From Uloborus plumipes (lineage: Eukaryota > Arthropoda > Arachnida > Araneae > Uloboridae): a stretch of DNA of 64,000 bases. Every line of letters begins with the position of its first letter. Position 1 is the first letter of the stretch. Positions 1 to 11,236 of the stretch are shown here, piece after piece. Position numbers and translations under genes: made by a program. The stretch covers positions 104,147 through 168,146 of the forward strand of contig JAXGGA010001127.1 in NCBI GenBank assembly GCA_038373865.1, written 5' to 3'. The notes beneath the pieces were generated by a model that did no database searches, was not told the DNA's origin, and saw only the letters and a program-made list of their open reading frames with translations.

Positions 1-76
1 AACTGGCTATATATATTCAGAATATGCTTCTGTTACTAGTCTTGCTGATTTTTTGGCCTGAAGCTTTACTACGAAT

Positions 77-1038
77 TAGGGGTGCGACATCGAAAGCTAA
101 ACGTCGATGTTAGAAAATTAAGACATTGTGGTATTGATACATCGACCAAAAAACATCGATCCTTTTTTATTGCTTACACATTTGAATGTACAGTTATTCA
201 GTTACTACCTGTTACAAGCGCCTCTATATACCACTCAATTAGAATCTTTTGTCTCCTGGAAAAACATCAACCGTCAGATGTCGATGTCAGTTAAGAAAAA
301 AAAAAAATCCGTGAGTTATATACTGCAACTGTTGATTAACTGTAACTTGTTTATTTATTTGTTTATTTTTTGATCGCATACTTTTATTAAAACTTTTGCT
401 TTTGCTGAAATATGCTCTGGTTTCCCTTCAAACCTCGTGCAAATCTTTCGCCTTTTTTGCTGAAATGTAAAACATCATCGAAAAAATATCAAATGCAAAA
501 CAACGATGTTAAAAAATCATTGACAGTAAATCATCGTTAGTTATATACAAAAAAAAAAAACTTTTTTTTTTTTCAATTTGGTGGATATTGCAACTAGTGG
601 TTAAAGAAAGATGAATCTTTTTAATGGCATATTTTTATTGTTTTTCGCTGAAATGTAAAAAGGACATCGAAAGAAGAAGAAAAAAACATTGAACGCGAAA
701 CAACGATCACTTAAAGTTATCAAAAAGAAAAAAAAAACGGCGAAAGCAAATTAGAGATGTTTCAGAAACATCGAAAGCAAAACATCGATAATAATCACAG
801 AATTTTTTTCCCAGTGAGGTTAATATTGCAACTTCTGGTTAAAGATGAAAAAACTTTTTAATAAGTATGCTTATCGTATATTTTTCTTTAGCTTTCTTTG
901 CTGGAATCTAAAACATCGATATCGAAAACAACATTGACCACAAATCATCGATGTTGGAAAAACATCGAACCTCAAACATCGATGTTCTTACAGAAACATA
1001 GATGATTCCAAAACATCGACATCGATGTCGCGGCAATA
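77..1038. mobile_element. Non-autonomous hAT-type element with CATCGATG subterminal repeats
   Basis: The left end reads TAGGGGTGCGACATCGA and the right end, on the opposite strand, reads TA...GCGACATCGATG, so the ends are imperfect inverted repeats. The 8-bp direct repeat CTACGAAT flanks both ends (69-76 and 1039-1046), as expected for hAT insertion. The interior is full of variants of the palindrome CATCGATG and of AACATCGA on both strands, densest near the ends (for example 911-1030). In hAT elements such subterminal motifs are usually transposase-binding sites; that role is inferred here. The short open frames inside have no recognisable domain. Confidence 0.7.
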
Positions 1039-1046
1039 CTACGAAT

Positions 1047-1974
1047 AGATTCACATTGCTAATATTCACGCTTACTAATGACACTCTCATAGACCAGAAG
1101 ATAAAATCCACTTTCGTCTCTCCCCCCTCTCTCTCTCTGCATTTAAGATAAATTTGAAAAAGTTAAAGGGCAATCAATTTAATTTTAATAATGTGGCTCG
1201 GCGCGGGGCCGTTTAGCCGCAGGACCCTGGGCAGGGGCTTCCCGGCCCTGGAGCCGCCCCTGGATCCAACCATAACTTTTCTAAACAAATATTTAAGTTT
1301 TTATTACGTAATTCCCTCTCCGTCTTTCGTTCTGTTAAGTGGAGACCTTGAATAAGTTACGAAGTTTCCGTTAATATTTGGTTTTAACAGTGAAACTTTT
1401 CCATTTTCCTCTTTTACGCAACTCTAACTAAATTGCTTTAATTTTTTCTCGTTTGGTGGGTAAATTTGTTTTTCACTTGAAAAGAAGAAGAAAAGAAATA
1501 CCACAATGAGACGTTGTATTTGACAAAGACAAAGGAATGACTATCGAAATGAAGATTCTTTTTTTGTTCGTAGCTAATTCTGACTTTCCGAATTGGAAAT
1601 GAAACAAACAAGAACCAATTACTTTACCCCTGCGAAAAAGCTATTATTATTTTTACCAATACCTAATTGGCTTGTGTATCTTTTTAAGTATTTTGTTTTC
1701 TGATAAGCTATTATTATTTTGATGACTATTTTAATTTATTTTTCCTCAGCCCTATTCCCTTTTCTGGTATAGAGTAAGATATTAATTGCTGCATTCTGCG
1801 GTAGTGTATTGTTGCATGCGGTTATGGGGAGTTCCCGAGCTGAAAACTTCGCAAATTTTACATGAATAGAACCCAAAGTTGAAAGACAAAATATTTCACG
1901 AATCTTTAATTTTCGCGCGAAAGCTTAAGCCACGCCATGTGAAAATAAGTGCTTTTACAGTAAACAAAAGTGTG
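1047..1974. other. Non-coding AT-rich stretch with a GC-rich patch
   Basis: No gene or bounded element is seen. A GC-rich patch of about 65 bp at 1196-1262 (CCGCAGGACCCTGGGCAGG and neighbours) stands out against AT-rich flanks. It resembles the end of an insertion, but I could not find a partner end. Confidence 0.4.
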
Positions 1975-1980
1975 TGCACA

Positions 1981-2121
1981 CTAGGGTGGTCCTTAGCATA
2001 TGGTCAAAAAATTAATTTCATATTTTCATAAGTCTTACCCCCTATTTTTTTTCCTTTGGGGTTAGTAAGTAAGTAGTAAAAATTATTTTAAAATATTTCA
2101 ATAATAACAGGTGCCTCAAAG
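1981..2121 (+). repeat. Left terminal inverted repeat of the 3.5-kb transposon
   Basis: Imperfect inverted match to 5349-5479. Shared blocks in order from the tip are CTAGGGTGGTCCTTA, TAAGTCTTACCCCC, a T-rich run with CCTTTGGGGTTA versus CCTTCTGGTCTA, and GGTGCCTCAAA. Confidence 0.8.
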
Positions 2122-2288
2122 GGGATGAAAAATGAAAAAATACAGCGAAATTAGTAAATTTTCAAAACATCTTTTAATAACTCTATTTTAAGTATAAGTA
2201 ATATTTTGTAGAAAAATAAGATAAGAAGGACATGAATTGCTTAACTCCAAATCAAATTTCTATAATGTTAAGCTGTAATAATACTAGT

Positions 2289-3973
2289 TCAATAGCTTTT
2301 TGTCAGTAAATGCTTTGAACACGATGGGAAACTGCTACGATCTTTAACAATTTGCAGTAGGTATTGCTTTTGCTCCTCATTGTGTGTTATAATATTATTG
2401 TATTCTTCCATAAGCTTTACACTTCTTTCTGCAGTAAATATAACAACTGCTAAGTTATTGACTACTGTTAGGCCAAGTTGATAATCATGAAGAGTACTCC
2501 AGGTGGACGGGTCATGAGCAATAAAGTCAAAGGGTATTTTAAACCGCTTAAAAAACTTGGATGTTCTTTTTGATACAAAGCTATGAAGGTTTTTGTTTGT
2601 AAACTCAATCAATTCCTCCGAATTCAACTGCAGGCGCTTGTAGTCACAATTAATTGATTCTTTTTCTTTAAATGCTTCTGCCATCTTCTTTTTCTGATCA
2701 ACAGGAACATTATCATCAAAAAATGCCAAAGCAACTGATTCTTCAGTAAGATACCATAAATGTCTGCAAAATTTTTCTGTAGTTACTTCGGAAATTGTTT
2801 TATTTGTTTCTTTGTAAAAATAAAGATCTTTCAAAAACATCAAATCCTGATATGAGGCTTTACAGGCTAACGAAGCGTTGTACCATGCTTTAATGTACAT
2901 CTTTATGATAAATATGCAAACATCTCTTATTCCTTGGTATTCCTTTTGATTCAGTGGAAATTCATTTCGAAACATAAATATTTTTAAACAATAAATGGCT
3001 TTCGCCATCCACCTGGTATGGTGAAAAGCACCAGGTAATCGAAATAAAATGTTATCCCCTTCTTGTCCGCCTAAAAATATAATAACTAAATGCAACAGCT
3101 CTTTGTAGTCATCTCTCGGTTTTGGTATACAAAACTGCTCTTTAGCAAAAAGTAGCATGATCTCTTTGTCCTTACCAATACTGTTTGCAACGAATTCATC
3201 ATTAATTCCAGCAGTATGTTTAGAAGTGTCCATATTGGTCCAAACTTGTTGGAAGCGTTTAAATAGTCCTGGTTCTGGTCCAGACGACGTACTGATGCAT
3301 GCTTCATAAGCAGACTTTAAGACTAATTCATATATATGGTGTCTGCAAGGTAGATATAATAGATCTTTTTCCAATTTTCGTTCTAATAAAACACAAGCTC
3401 CTTTTGCTACTCCTGTATTTGCCGCTGTGGTATCACAACATAAGGCTTCTACTGAAGCCAAAAGTTTACTTTCTGCAAGCAAGCTGTAAACAGCTGATGC
3501 CATCTCGTCTCCACTCCCAGAAAGCAATTTAGGGACACCTAGAAGATACTCTTGTCCTTGTGCGGAAATGATTACTGGGAGCCTATCTACTTTCTGGTTT
3601 CCAGTTATTTCTGGGAGTAGCTTTCCATCCCAGTGAACTGTTGCAAACTCTAACTGTAACGTTTGAAGCTCATTTTTGATCACTGAAGCACGTTCAGCAC
3701 GAAGCATTTGACGACATCGTCGTATCGAGGTTCGATTTATTACTAAATCTTTGGTATCGTGTCCAAAAGCTTCTGCAGTTGCAATTAAGATATGGATAGA
3801 ATCTCTGTCACTTAACTTGTATTTATCAAGAACTGCTACCAATTTCGTGTTAATAAAATTAATAGTTCCACGTTTACATTTTTTGGATGGACCTGGCTCA
3901 TCAGATGAACACAACATATGCTCACTGTCAGTTTCATTTTCAGATGAACTATTCTTTTCAGGTGAAACAGTCA
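2289..3973 (-). CDS. Transposase-like protein, exon 2 (C-terminal 561 residues, RNase H-like motifs)
   Basis: This exon joins to 4491-5076 by an intron at 3974-4490. The minus strand has an acceptor TTTTTTAG just before 3973. Joining at this site completes a Leu codon (C from exon 1, TG from exon 2) and keeps frame, for a 756-residue product. The apparent GTG start at 3974 is therefore a splicing artefact, not an initiator. Candidate catalytic or structural motifs, numbered in the spliced protein, are HWDGK (D311), CCDTTAANTG (D376), LPCRHHIYEL (C405, H407, H408), HHTRWMAKAIY (about 513-523) and TAERSVKL (E711). The D...D...C-x-H...RW...ER order is what hAT-type RNase H-fold transposases show. 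The N-terminal part of the exon (198-236) is acidic and Ser-rich, then basic. I recognise the protein type as a repeated arthropod and cnidarian orphan family, but know no accepted name. No stop or frameshift interrupts it, so this copy is young or recently active. Confidence 0.8.
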
Positions 3974-4490
3974 CTAAAAAAGAATCATTTTATGAATTAG
4001 ATGCAAAATGCTGAATGAAAAATGTGATAATGTAAAATAACTCCTACAGTGCACCATCTGCCGGTATTCTAAATCTCTTCATCTTCCCGGAAAGATAAAA
4101 ATTTAATAATGTAGGGGTGTGGACGAAATTTAAGAAGAGCATGTAGAGCAGCTATGATTTTCCTCAAGATTTTATTTTCATGAGGTAAAACTGGCAAAAA
4201 TGTAGCAGAAATTTACAAGATTCAGTGTTACACATTTAATAATTTCATGTTTTAGAAAATGAGTGTTACTCTGTGTGTAATAGAACTTAATTAGAAGTTC
4301 CGACTGGTTTTTAAGTACAGCGATGCTTATATTTAACATAAAATCATTAGAGATAAAATAACTTAGTTAACATAATGCTAGTTAATCAAACAATGACATT
4401 AAATTAAAAAAAATCTAGTTCATTATGAACCTATAAAAATATATAATAAAAAGAATTGATTTTCCATTTACTTAATTTTTTTTTACTTAC
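3974..4490 (-). other. Intron of the transposase-like gene
   Basis: The minus-strand donor is C|GTAAGT at 4490-4485 and the acceptor is T-rich TTTTTTAG ending at 3974. Length is 517 bp, phase 1. Both sites match the GT-AG consensus, and the junction keeps one reading frame across the two exons. Splicing is inferred from sequence only. Confidence 0.75.
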
Positions 4491-5076
4491 GTGACTCATC
4501 GATATCAAAGTCTATGTTATCCATTGTTTCCCTCACTTTCGTATCCTCTCTATTTTTCTCTCGTCTCAATTCTTCTGTAATTTGTCGTTTTAAAGCTCGT
4601 TGCTCTTTTTCATAAGTTTTTTTATCAACTCCTCCTAATGAACCAACTCTTCCTTTCTGTCTTTGGGAGATGAGAAATTGTCTATCTTCTTCAATTTTAA
4701 TAACTTCTAAGGCATTAGAATGAGCAATATCAAATAGGTCTTCAAGACTTGCTTTAAAATTTCGTTCCTTTTGCATTTGAACTTCGCTTTTTCTCTTACT
4801 GTTTTTATGGATTGCTCTCCATTCGTTATAAAGAGTTTCCAATTGAACAATGCAGTTCTGATGATCTCTAAGAGGTATTCGTGCCTTTTGCCAAAAAATC
4901 ATAGTTTCTGAAATAACTAAACGAGCACTTTCGCGGAGACTTAATTTTACGTGCCTCATATTGTAGAAAAGGACTTGCAAGACCTGTCTATTGGAAGGCA
5001 GTTTGCAACCTAATATCTGATTAGTTTCAGTTCGAATCAAGTATACATACTTGCGAAGACTCCAGTTTTGTGCCAT
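4491..5076 (-). CDS. Transposase-like protein, exon 1 (N-terminal 195 residues)
   Basis: The start ATG at 5076 sits in an AAAATGG context and is the first Met of the frame, about 400 bp inside the right TIR tip. Residues 20-60 hold LPSNRQVLQVLFYNMR followed by LRESARLV and FWQKARIPLRDH. Residues 100-135 contain LEDLFDIAHSNALEVIKIEE, and the tail 140-195 is highly charged and probably helical (Lys/Arg/Glu-rich). These blocks are typical of the N-terminal half of the same orphan transposon-borne family as exon 2. No zinc-finger pattern is seen. The exon ends at a clear donor, and the apparent stop (TAA) lies inside the intron. Confidence 0.8.
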
Positions 5077-5348
5077 TTTTAATTATCAAAATACTTGCAC
5101 CCGCCTTGTTCGGAAGATAACGCAATATTGAGCGGGAAGCGCGAAAAGAAGTATTCCAACAAAAATGCTGACACAGCGTAAACTGTGCTGACTATCGGAA
5201 ATCACGTGGGCAGACAAGTTATTTTAAATTATATTTTAGTGTATGTTAGATATTATTTACTTTATTCACTTTCATGAATTTTATTTATTTTTTCCCCTCT
5301 TAAAAAAGAGAAGTTTACTGATTTTCATAAAAACTTCAACTTTTAAAG

Positions 5349-5479
5349 CTTTTGAGGCACCATTTAAAATTGTAGGAATGATTTAATTTTTTTTTCTACA
5401 TTAGTGTTAGACCAGAAGGAAAAAACTGAGGGGGTAAGACTTAGGGGAAAAAAAAGTTGAAAAATAAGGACCACCCTAG
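5349..5479 (-). repeat. Right terminal inverted repeat of the 3.5-kb transposon
   Basis: Inverted partner of 1981-2121, ending GGACCACCCTAG at 5479, directly followed by the TSD copy TGCACA. Confidence 0.8.
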
Positions 5480-5485
5480 TGCACA

Positions 5486-6650
5486 CTTTTGAAAATCGAT
5501 ATTGAATTTGGGCTGTAATATCCAACGAATTGTTTTGTAACTTTTGTCTCATAAAGGATATGATTCAGCTCATACTTTCTAGAAAAAGTTAATCACTCAT
5601 GCATTCAGGGGATTAAAACAAATCAAGTAGTTCAAAATACTTTTTTTTTTGAATTATTATTTGATCATCCTGCCTCGTAAAAAGCTATGAATAATTTTGA
5701 TAATTTTGAAATTATTTTCTTTACAATTACGATATGGATTTTTGTAAAAACTTTAGTTTATATTCATGAAAATATAAGCATTTCTCTCAAACTCACCTAT
5801 TTCCTGCACAAGTCGGACTGCTACAAGCAGCTTTCCAACAAACTCTCAGAAAACTTGACAGCCTATATGCGAAACATTATGCTGAAATTTGAAAAAAAAA
5901 AAAAAATCAGTTGAATACTCTAAATATTTTTAAAGATATCCCTGGTTTAATGAGCTGTGTTGTAATGAATCTCATATAATGGATGGATGCAAGGGTATGT
6001 CTTCAAATAATCTGTTTTTATCAAGATTCACGGCTTAGCAATTTATTTTTATAGAGTTTGTGAGTCGAAAATGCCAGGTTTTTGGAGAATCACCCAATAA
6101 TACTTTACTTTTTACACGACGTAACCAAAATAAAACGATTATTGTCTGATATTTATCGACTGCGGCAAAATCTCAATCATCGATATAATACTCCCACATT
6201 TGAAAAGTTCAGATTTTTTTCTTTTGTTTTCCGATTCCGTATGTATCCATTAAAAATCTTTTAAAAATTAGGTCAAAAAGTAAAGTAATCCACATACTAA
6301 ATTAATAAAACCCTTAAACAAAACTAAAATTACATTAATTTGCTTTTTTGCACAAATAACTGCTAAATGTTCCCTATTAATTTCGAAATCATTTAGGACA
6401 AAAACTTTTAACGTTATTTTATGGTCAGCAATAGTATTTAAGCATTTGATGACTATTTCTCTGTGACAAAAATTAGTGACATAATAATACTTAATGTATT
6501 TTCATAAAGTAAGGAGGGGAGCAAAACCCCAAAACAGTGACGCTAAAATTTGGCGACATTTTAAGAATCATCAAAGCGGTGTGTTTTGAGTTCTTTCAGT
6601 TCAGGAAAAAAACAACAAAGGTGAGTATATAAATTGCTTCTCAATATTAT
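5486..6650. other. AT-rich stretch, possibly the body of a Helitron
   Basis: No coding signal. The last part (about 6510-6650) leads into a Helitron 3' end. I could not find a matching 5' TC end, so how far the element extends is unknown. Confidence 0.35.
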
Positions 6651-6655
6651 TACTG

Positions 6656-6684
6656 ACCCAGGCAACGCTGGGTATTTTTGCTAG
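6656..6684 (+). mobile_element. Helitron 3' terminus (hairpin plus CTAG)
   Basis: A perfect 6-bp stem (ACCCAG at 6656-6661 with CTGGGT at 6668-6673) around loop GCAACG is followed 7 bases later by CTAG at 6681-6684 and then T. This is the standard Helitron 3' signature: a short hairpin upstream of CTRR, inserted before T. Only the terminus is defined; the 5' end was not found. Confidence 0.7.
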
Positions 6685-6790
6685 TATTAATATAATAATC
6701 TTAATTCCATGTCAAAAATGCAAGGAAATTATATCATTTTTAGAGATGATAATGAAGACTGAAAGCATAAATTCAGATATGTAGCTCATA

Positions 6791-8166
6791 TTAAGAGCAA
6801 GAATCTGAGAGAGTGTCACGCCTGTGATTCATGACCTCTCAGATTTTTTCCAAAAAATTACCAAATGTTTATTATCTTATTGAAAGACCAAATCCAGAAT
6901 GTTTTGCTCTAAAGTTGAGTTGTTTAGTTTTTATGGACGCCTAAAGTTGAAGGTGCGGCATCAAAAATTAAGCGGATTTTCAAGACATGGAAGTTGCTAT
7001 GAGCCAAAACTCCTACCAGGAACTGTTTAACTCCAATTTTCTTCTTGTATATGGAATATAGAAGGTTGATACTTTACAAAATGAGTGTTAAGTTTGAGGT
7101 AAGTTGTTGCCGTAAGGTCAGTGAAGGCCCTCAAAACAAGGCATTTTTGACGTTTTTTAGCGTTTTTGAGGTCCAAAAACAGTTTGTACATTTCAGTTGG
7201 CACGGCAAAAGTAGTTTCGTTTGAAAGACCAGTGTAAGCACTTTAAAATAATGTATAAATAACAGAGGAAAGTTCAACGTGCTTTTAGTTGCGTAAGGCC
7301 GAAATATGAAAAATGTCATATTTTAGCGATATTCAAACGGTCATAACTTCCTCTGCCAACAACATATTGTAATATTTTCTTTGCCAATGTCATACTCTAT
7401 TCTTTGTCTTAACAGAACAGTTGAGTTCTTTGAGGCGAAATGTGAAATTTTTTTTTACAAAAAATACACAGAAAAAAATATTTTTTGTAAAAAAAAAAAT
7501 TTACATTTCGCCTCAAAGGACTCAACTGTTCTGTTAAGACAAAGAATAGAGTATGACATTGGCAAAAAAAATATTTCAATATGTTGTTGGCAGAGGAAGT
7601 TATGACCGTTTGAATATCGATAAAATATGACATTTTTCATATTTCGGCCTTACGCAACTAAAAGTACGTTAAACTTTCCTGGGTTATTTATACATTATTT
7701 TAAAGTGCTTACACTGGTCTTTCAAACGAAACTACTTTTGGCGTGCCAACTGAAATGTACAAGCTGTTTTTAGACCTCAAAAACGCTAAAAAACGTCAAA
7801 AATGCCTTGTTTTGAGGGCTTTCACTGACCTTACGGCAACAACTTACCACAAATTTAACATTCATTTTGTAAAGTTTCAACTTTCTATATTCCATATACA
7901 AAAAGAAAATTGGAGTTCAACAGTTCCTGTTAAGAGTTTTGGCTCACAGCAATTTCCATGTCTTGAAAATCCGCTTAATTTTTGATGCCGCACATTCAAC
8001 TTTAGGGGTCCATAAAAACTAAACAACTCAACTTTAGAGCAAAATATTCTGGATTTGGTCTTTCAATAAGATAATAAACATTTGGTAATTTTTGGGAGAA
8101 AATCTGAGAGGTCATGAATCACCCCATAATGCTAGGCGTGACAGTTTCTCAGATTCTTGCTCTTAA
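6791..8166. repeat. 1.38-kb near-perfect palindrome flanked by TTAA
   Basis: The sequence from TTAAGAGCAAGAATCTGAG (6791) rightward matches the reverse complement of the sequence ending CTCAGATTCTTGCTCTTAA (8166). The centre is near 7479 in an A/T-rich spot with essentially no spacer. Arms are about 690 bp each and match closely, with scattered substitutions and small indels (for example around 6815-6840 versus 8115-8145). The overlapping open frames around 7381-7640 on both strands are mirror images from this symmetry, not genes. The TTAA tips suggest a piggyBac- or Kolobok-type foldback, but TTAA is itself palindromic, so that evidence is weak. If transcribed, it would form a long hairpin RNA. 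Confidence 0.85.
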
Positions 8167-8409
8167 CATCAGATCTGTAACACTCATCAGATCTGTAACG
8201 GCTTAAAAGTGAGTAATCTAAGGAGGGGGTAAATAACTTCCTTGACCTCCCCCCTTTTATTTTCTTGCATTTAGACCCAATTTAGACTTAGAATCCAATT
8301 TAATTTTTTTCTGCAGAAAAAATTTTTAATAAGAAAACTCCAACTTCAAATTGGCACTTATCAAAATATGGGCTCTTATGTGAAAAAATACCGATCGCAA
8401 AAAAATGGA

Positions 8410-8569
8410 CTAAATTAGCAAGTAGATGTCGACTTACCGAGTTTCCTGAAAATATGTATCAAGTTAGAGAAGTTTGCACCCATTGAAGTTAACATTAGAC
8501 CAACCATTGGAAAAGTAAATGTCGACTGTCGAGTAACCGAGGTATTCGAGTTATCCGCGAGTTCCACTG
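8410..8569. mobile_element. End fragment of a pogo/Tigger-type element
   Basis: The right tip reads GAGTTATCCGCGAGTTCCACTG followed by TA in separate short blocks (GAGTTATCCGC, GAGTTCCACTG). Its reverse complement aligns with the left end of the element at 59577 over about 140 bp, including the blocks CATTTA-TTTTTCCAA, TCTAATGTT and TCTAACTTGA. It is a truncated copy of the same family, and no opposite end was found. Confidence 0.65.
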
Positions 8570-8769
8570 TATTTACTTACGATTCAGCACTTGTCTAAAT
8601 ATTATTTTAATACAACTTACTGGATAACCAATAATTTAAAAAATTTCCGATATTCAACGAAATTTTGTTTTTTAATTTAGTTGACACACGGCTATGAAAT
8701 CCCTTAATTGCATTAAATTGACCCCGATTTTAAAAGTTCAAAAAAGCGATTTTATGAAGAATTTTTTAG

Positions 8770-10135
8770 GATTTAAAAAAAGGCAAGTCTAGCGAACTTT
8801 TTAGCTTGTTTTGTTACAAGTCTGAACATGGGAGAATAGTTTTTAGAGAAAAGTATTCACACATGCAACCGATTTTTATGCATATTCATGCAACTGCTGT
8901 TTTTAATCGGTTGGACAGATAGAGCTCGTAATTTTCATCTGAAAAAAAAAAAAAAAACATTTAAATTTTCTTTTTTTTCCTCTTAACTATATTCTAAAAA
9001 TACCAAAAAAAAAAAAGGAAATTATGAAATTTGATTTTTTTCCCTCAGGCCTGAAAAAAAAAAAAAATATTTCACCTTGCTAAATAAAAGTTAACCCTTT
9101 TTACTTCCTTTTACGTAGTAAAGGAAGTATTGTGATCACGAAAAAAATTTCACTCAAATTTCAGTCTAAATTTTGACTTTGTTCACCCCTGAATGAATGT
9201 CGCGTAGTTTTTTCGACCTGTCAGCACGTGCATTTGTACCTAACAACATACAAACAGCCGAAAAATCAATTTCGACCACCCCCGAGTAAATTACGACGGG
9301 TTTTCTCGTGACGTCTGTATGTACGTATGTGCGGATGTATGTGCGTATGTGGCTCGCATAACTCAAAAACTATATGCCGTAGAAACTTCTAGCTTGGTAT
9401 GTAGGCTCTGAGGGGGTCTAGTTGTGCACCTCCCCTTGTGATTGCATTCGAATGTTCCCAAAGGGGTCTTTTACCCCTTTTTTGGGGTAAATCAATGTTA
9501 ATTTCAATACAGACTCAAGTGATATGAATTGGCGCCACCACTTGGCGACATGTCGCCAAGCTTTTGGTCGCCAAGTGTTTGACGCCAACTTGGCGACATA
9601 TCGCCAAATTGGCGACAAATTTGGCGAAAAAATTATTTTTTGAATTTGGGTTCAACTTGGCGCTATTGGCGATATTTTGCGAAAAATCCACTAAATGATT
9701 TTAAAATCAGCAATATTTAGAAAAATAACCATTGTAAAATATTTTTTGCATTGTTTCGTGGTAGATTAGGGGAGTAAATATTTGAATGCTCACCTTGCTC
9801 ACTCCAAGCACTTTTTTTAACACTTAAGGCAACTACTAAGAAATTTACACGTAAAAGGAAGTAGTGTGGGGTCCATACCAGATTTTTTTTTTCTGGAATG
9901 CTTTTAGTTCAAATAGAAGAAAAATGCATGAACATTAAAATGGTGTTTGTCTTTTATCCCGATGAAAATTGCGAGCTCCATCTGCCTCTCCGATTGAAAA
10001 ACAGCAGTTGCACGAATGAACACAAAAATCGGTTGCATATCAATATTTTCCACTAAAAATTTTTTCCTCTCCTGTTCAGACACGTAATAAAATAATTAAA
10101 AAAGTTCGTTAGACTTGCTTTTTTTTATCATGAAA
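8770..10135. repeat. Foldback element with arms about 180 bp, interrupted by an inner element
   Basis: The left arm (8770-8945) has AAGTCTAGCGAACTTTTT, ATGCAACCGATTTTTATGC and AGAGCTCGTAATTTTCATC. The right arm (9957-10135) has the inverse of each (GATGAAAATTGCGAGCTC, AAAAATCGGTTGCAT, AAAAGTTCGTTAGACTTG). Arms are moderately diverged. The interval between them holds a separately bounded insertion at about 9099-9866. The outer boundaries are approximate because flanks are low complexity. Confidence 0.65.
9099..9866. mobile_element. TIR element with TTGGCGACA repeats, nested in a foldback
   Basis: Left end TACTTCCTTTTACGT and right end ACGTAAAAGGAAGTA form inverted repeats. The interior holds a short-period ATGT/GTAC-rich run (9320-9350) and a degenerate minisatellite of TTGGCGACA and its complement TGTCGCCAA (9525-9690). 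The same TTGGCGATA motif recurs at 49626-49700 beside a satellite array, so the two loci probably share a family. No coding capacity is visible. Confidence 0.55.
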
Positions 10136-10139
10136 AAAA

Positions 10140-10970
10140 ACTCCCAAAATTTGATTTTTTTTTTTTTTTTTTTTGAGTCGTTTAGAACGGGATCCCCCCC
10201 CCCCACCCCCTAAGCTATAAATATCTGCCTTTCATACATGTGCAAGGAACAATTGATTTCTTAATTTCTCACAATCTTATTCACTTACATTTTTCTAAAT
10301 TTTCAGTGTTTTTATTTCAAATTCTAGCATAATGATCCTCTTGTATGCCACCAAGTTCTCTGAATGATTCATAAAATTTGGTGGAAAGCTCTGCCTATAG
10401 TAAGCTAAAAACTCCCTCAGTATGATGGTATTGTAAAAAAATGCTTCGTCGGAAATATTAAGTGATATTTTTGCGAAAATATGTATGTTATGACTGTAGC
10501 AGTTTTTTGCAGTTTTCCACCTTGCAAGACAGTCAAAGCAAGTACGTTTTAATTTTTTGCTTTGTCCCCTAATTGTGCAAGAGAATGGGTTTGTACAGGA
10601 AAATGTAATGTCTTCTAATCCCTAAGGCCAAAATTACAGAGCAATTCGTCAGATACTCTAAAAACTATTCAAAAGTGTATCATTTAAAGTGCCTGAACAC
10701 TTTCCGTTATATAACGCGAGTAGTGAATGATACTTATGGTAATTGTTCACTATTCGTTGCACCAAGAAATCTCTCTCAAAACAAAATCTAACTTTCTATT
10801 CATTTGATTTGGGGAACAAGAAATAATGAAGGCCCATTTTGCTTAGCTCTGTTGTTAAAATGAGGCACCGTCAATTTTGTTCTCTCTTTTTCCTATATAT
10901 GAGAGGTAACTAACCAGCGGAAGGAGATTATGTAAAAGTTGTTAATTCGTTTCAATGAATTTTCTCTGAG
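10140..10970. other. No gene seen
   Basis: AT-rich sequence with a long T run and a C run near 10150-10205. No domain-bearing frame, RNA gene or bounded repeat was recognised. Confidence 0.4.
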
Positions 10971-10975
10971 AGACA

Positions 10976-11236
10976 CAAGGACGGATACAAGGGAGTTGCG
11001 ATGGGGCGATCGCCCCTTCCTTGAGGCCCCTCCATCACTAAACTTGTAACATTAAAGCTCAAAAAACTGAATTTTAGACAAGTTTTAATGATGTTGAAGG
11101 AAGGAAGTTGGGGCTCTGCCCCGGAAATGTTTCGAAATGGAAGTCCGAACGAATATTTGCAAACTAGAATACATAGCAAAAAGTAAGCAATAAAATCAAT
11201 CGCCCCTCCCTTGAAAAACTTCTAGATCCGCCCTTG
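10976..11236 (-). mobile_element. GCGATCGCCCC-family MITE, copy 1
   Basis: Reverse-orientation copy. It starts CAAGGACGGATACAAGGGAG and ends GATCCGCCCTTG, matching the TIRs of the better copies at 59995 and 60361. It contains the family block GGGGCGATCGCCCC. Flanking 8-mers (GAGAGACA and AAGAGGCA) are only partly alike, so the TSD is eroded. Confidence 0.7.

Larger units (their letters stand above)
1981..5479 (-). mobile_element. Near-complete DNA transposon with long imperfect TIRs and a spliced transposase-like gene
   Basis: The two ends begin CTAGGGTGGTCCTTA in inverted orientation, and the direct repeat TGCACA flanks them (1975-1980 and 5480-5485), giving a 6-bp TSD. The inverted similarity continues inward for about 130-140 bp with indels: TAAGTCTTACCCCCT, then GGTGCCTCAAA on the left, matched on the right. 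The element is 3,499 bp and carries one gene on the minus strand in two exons with no frame break. Because the TSD and TIR sequences overlap (CACTAG is present at both ends), a 4-bp TSD (GCAC) cannot be excluded. The RNase H-like motifs in the protein recall hAT transposases, but a 6-bp TSD does not fit hAT (8 bp), so the superfamily is left open. Confidence 0.85.

Noticed and set aside
3974..3974. GTG at 3974 as the start of a 561-residue protein
   Set aside because: The GTG spans a splice acceptor; the upstream exon at 4491-5076 joins in frame and supplies the real N-terminus.
7381..7640. Overlapping 60-75-residue frames on both strands
   Set aside because: They are mirror images across the centre of the 1.38-kb palindrome and are not independent coding signals.
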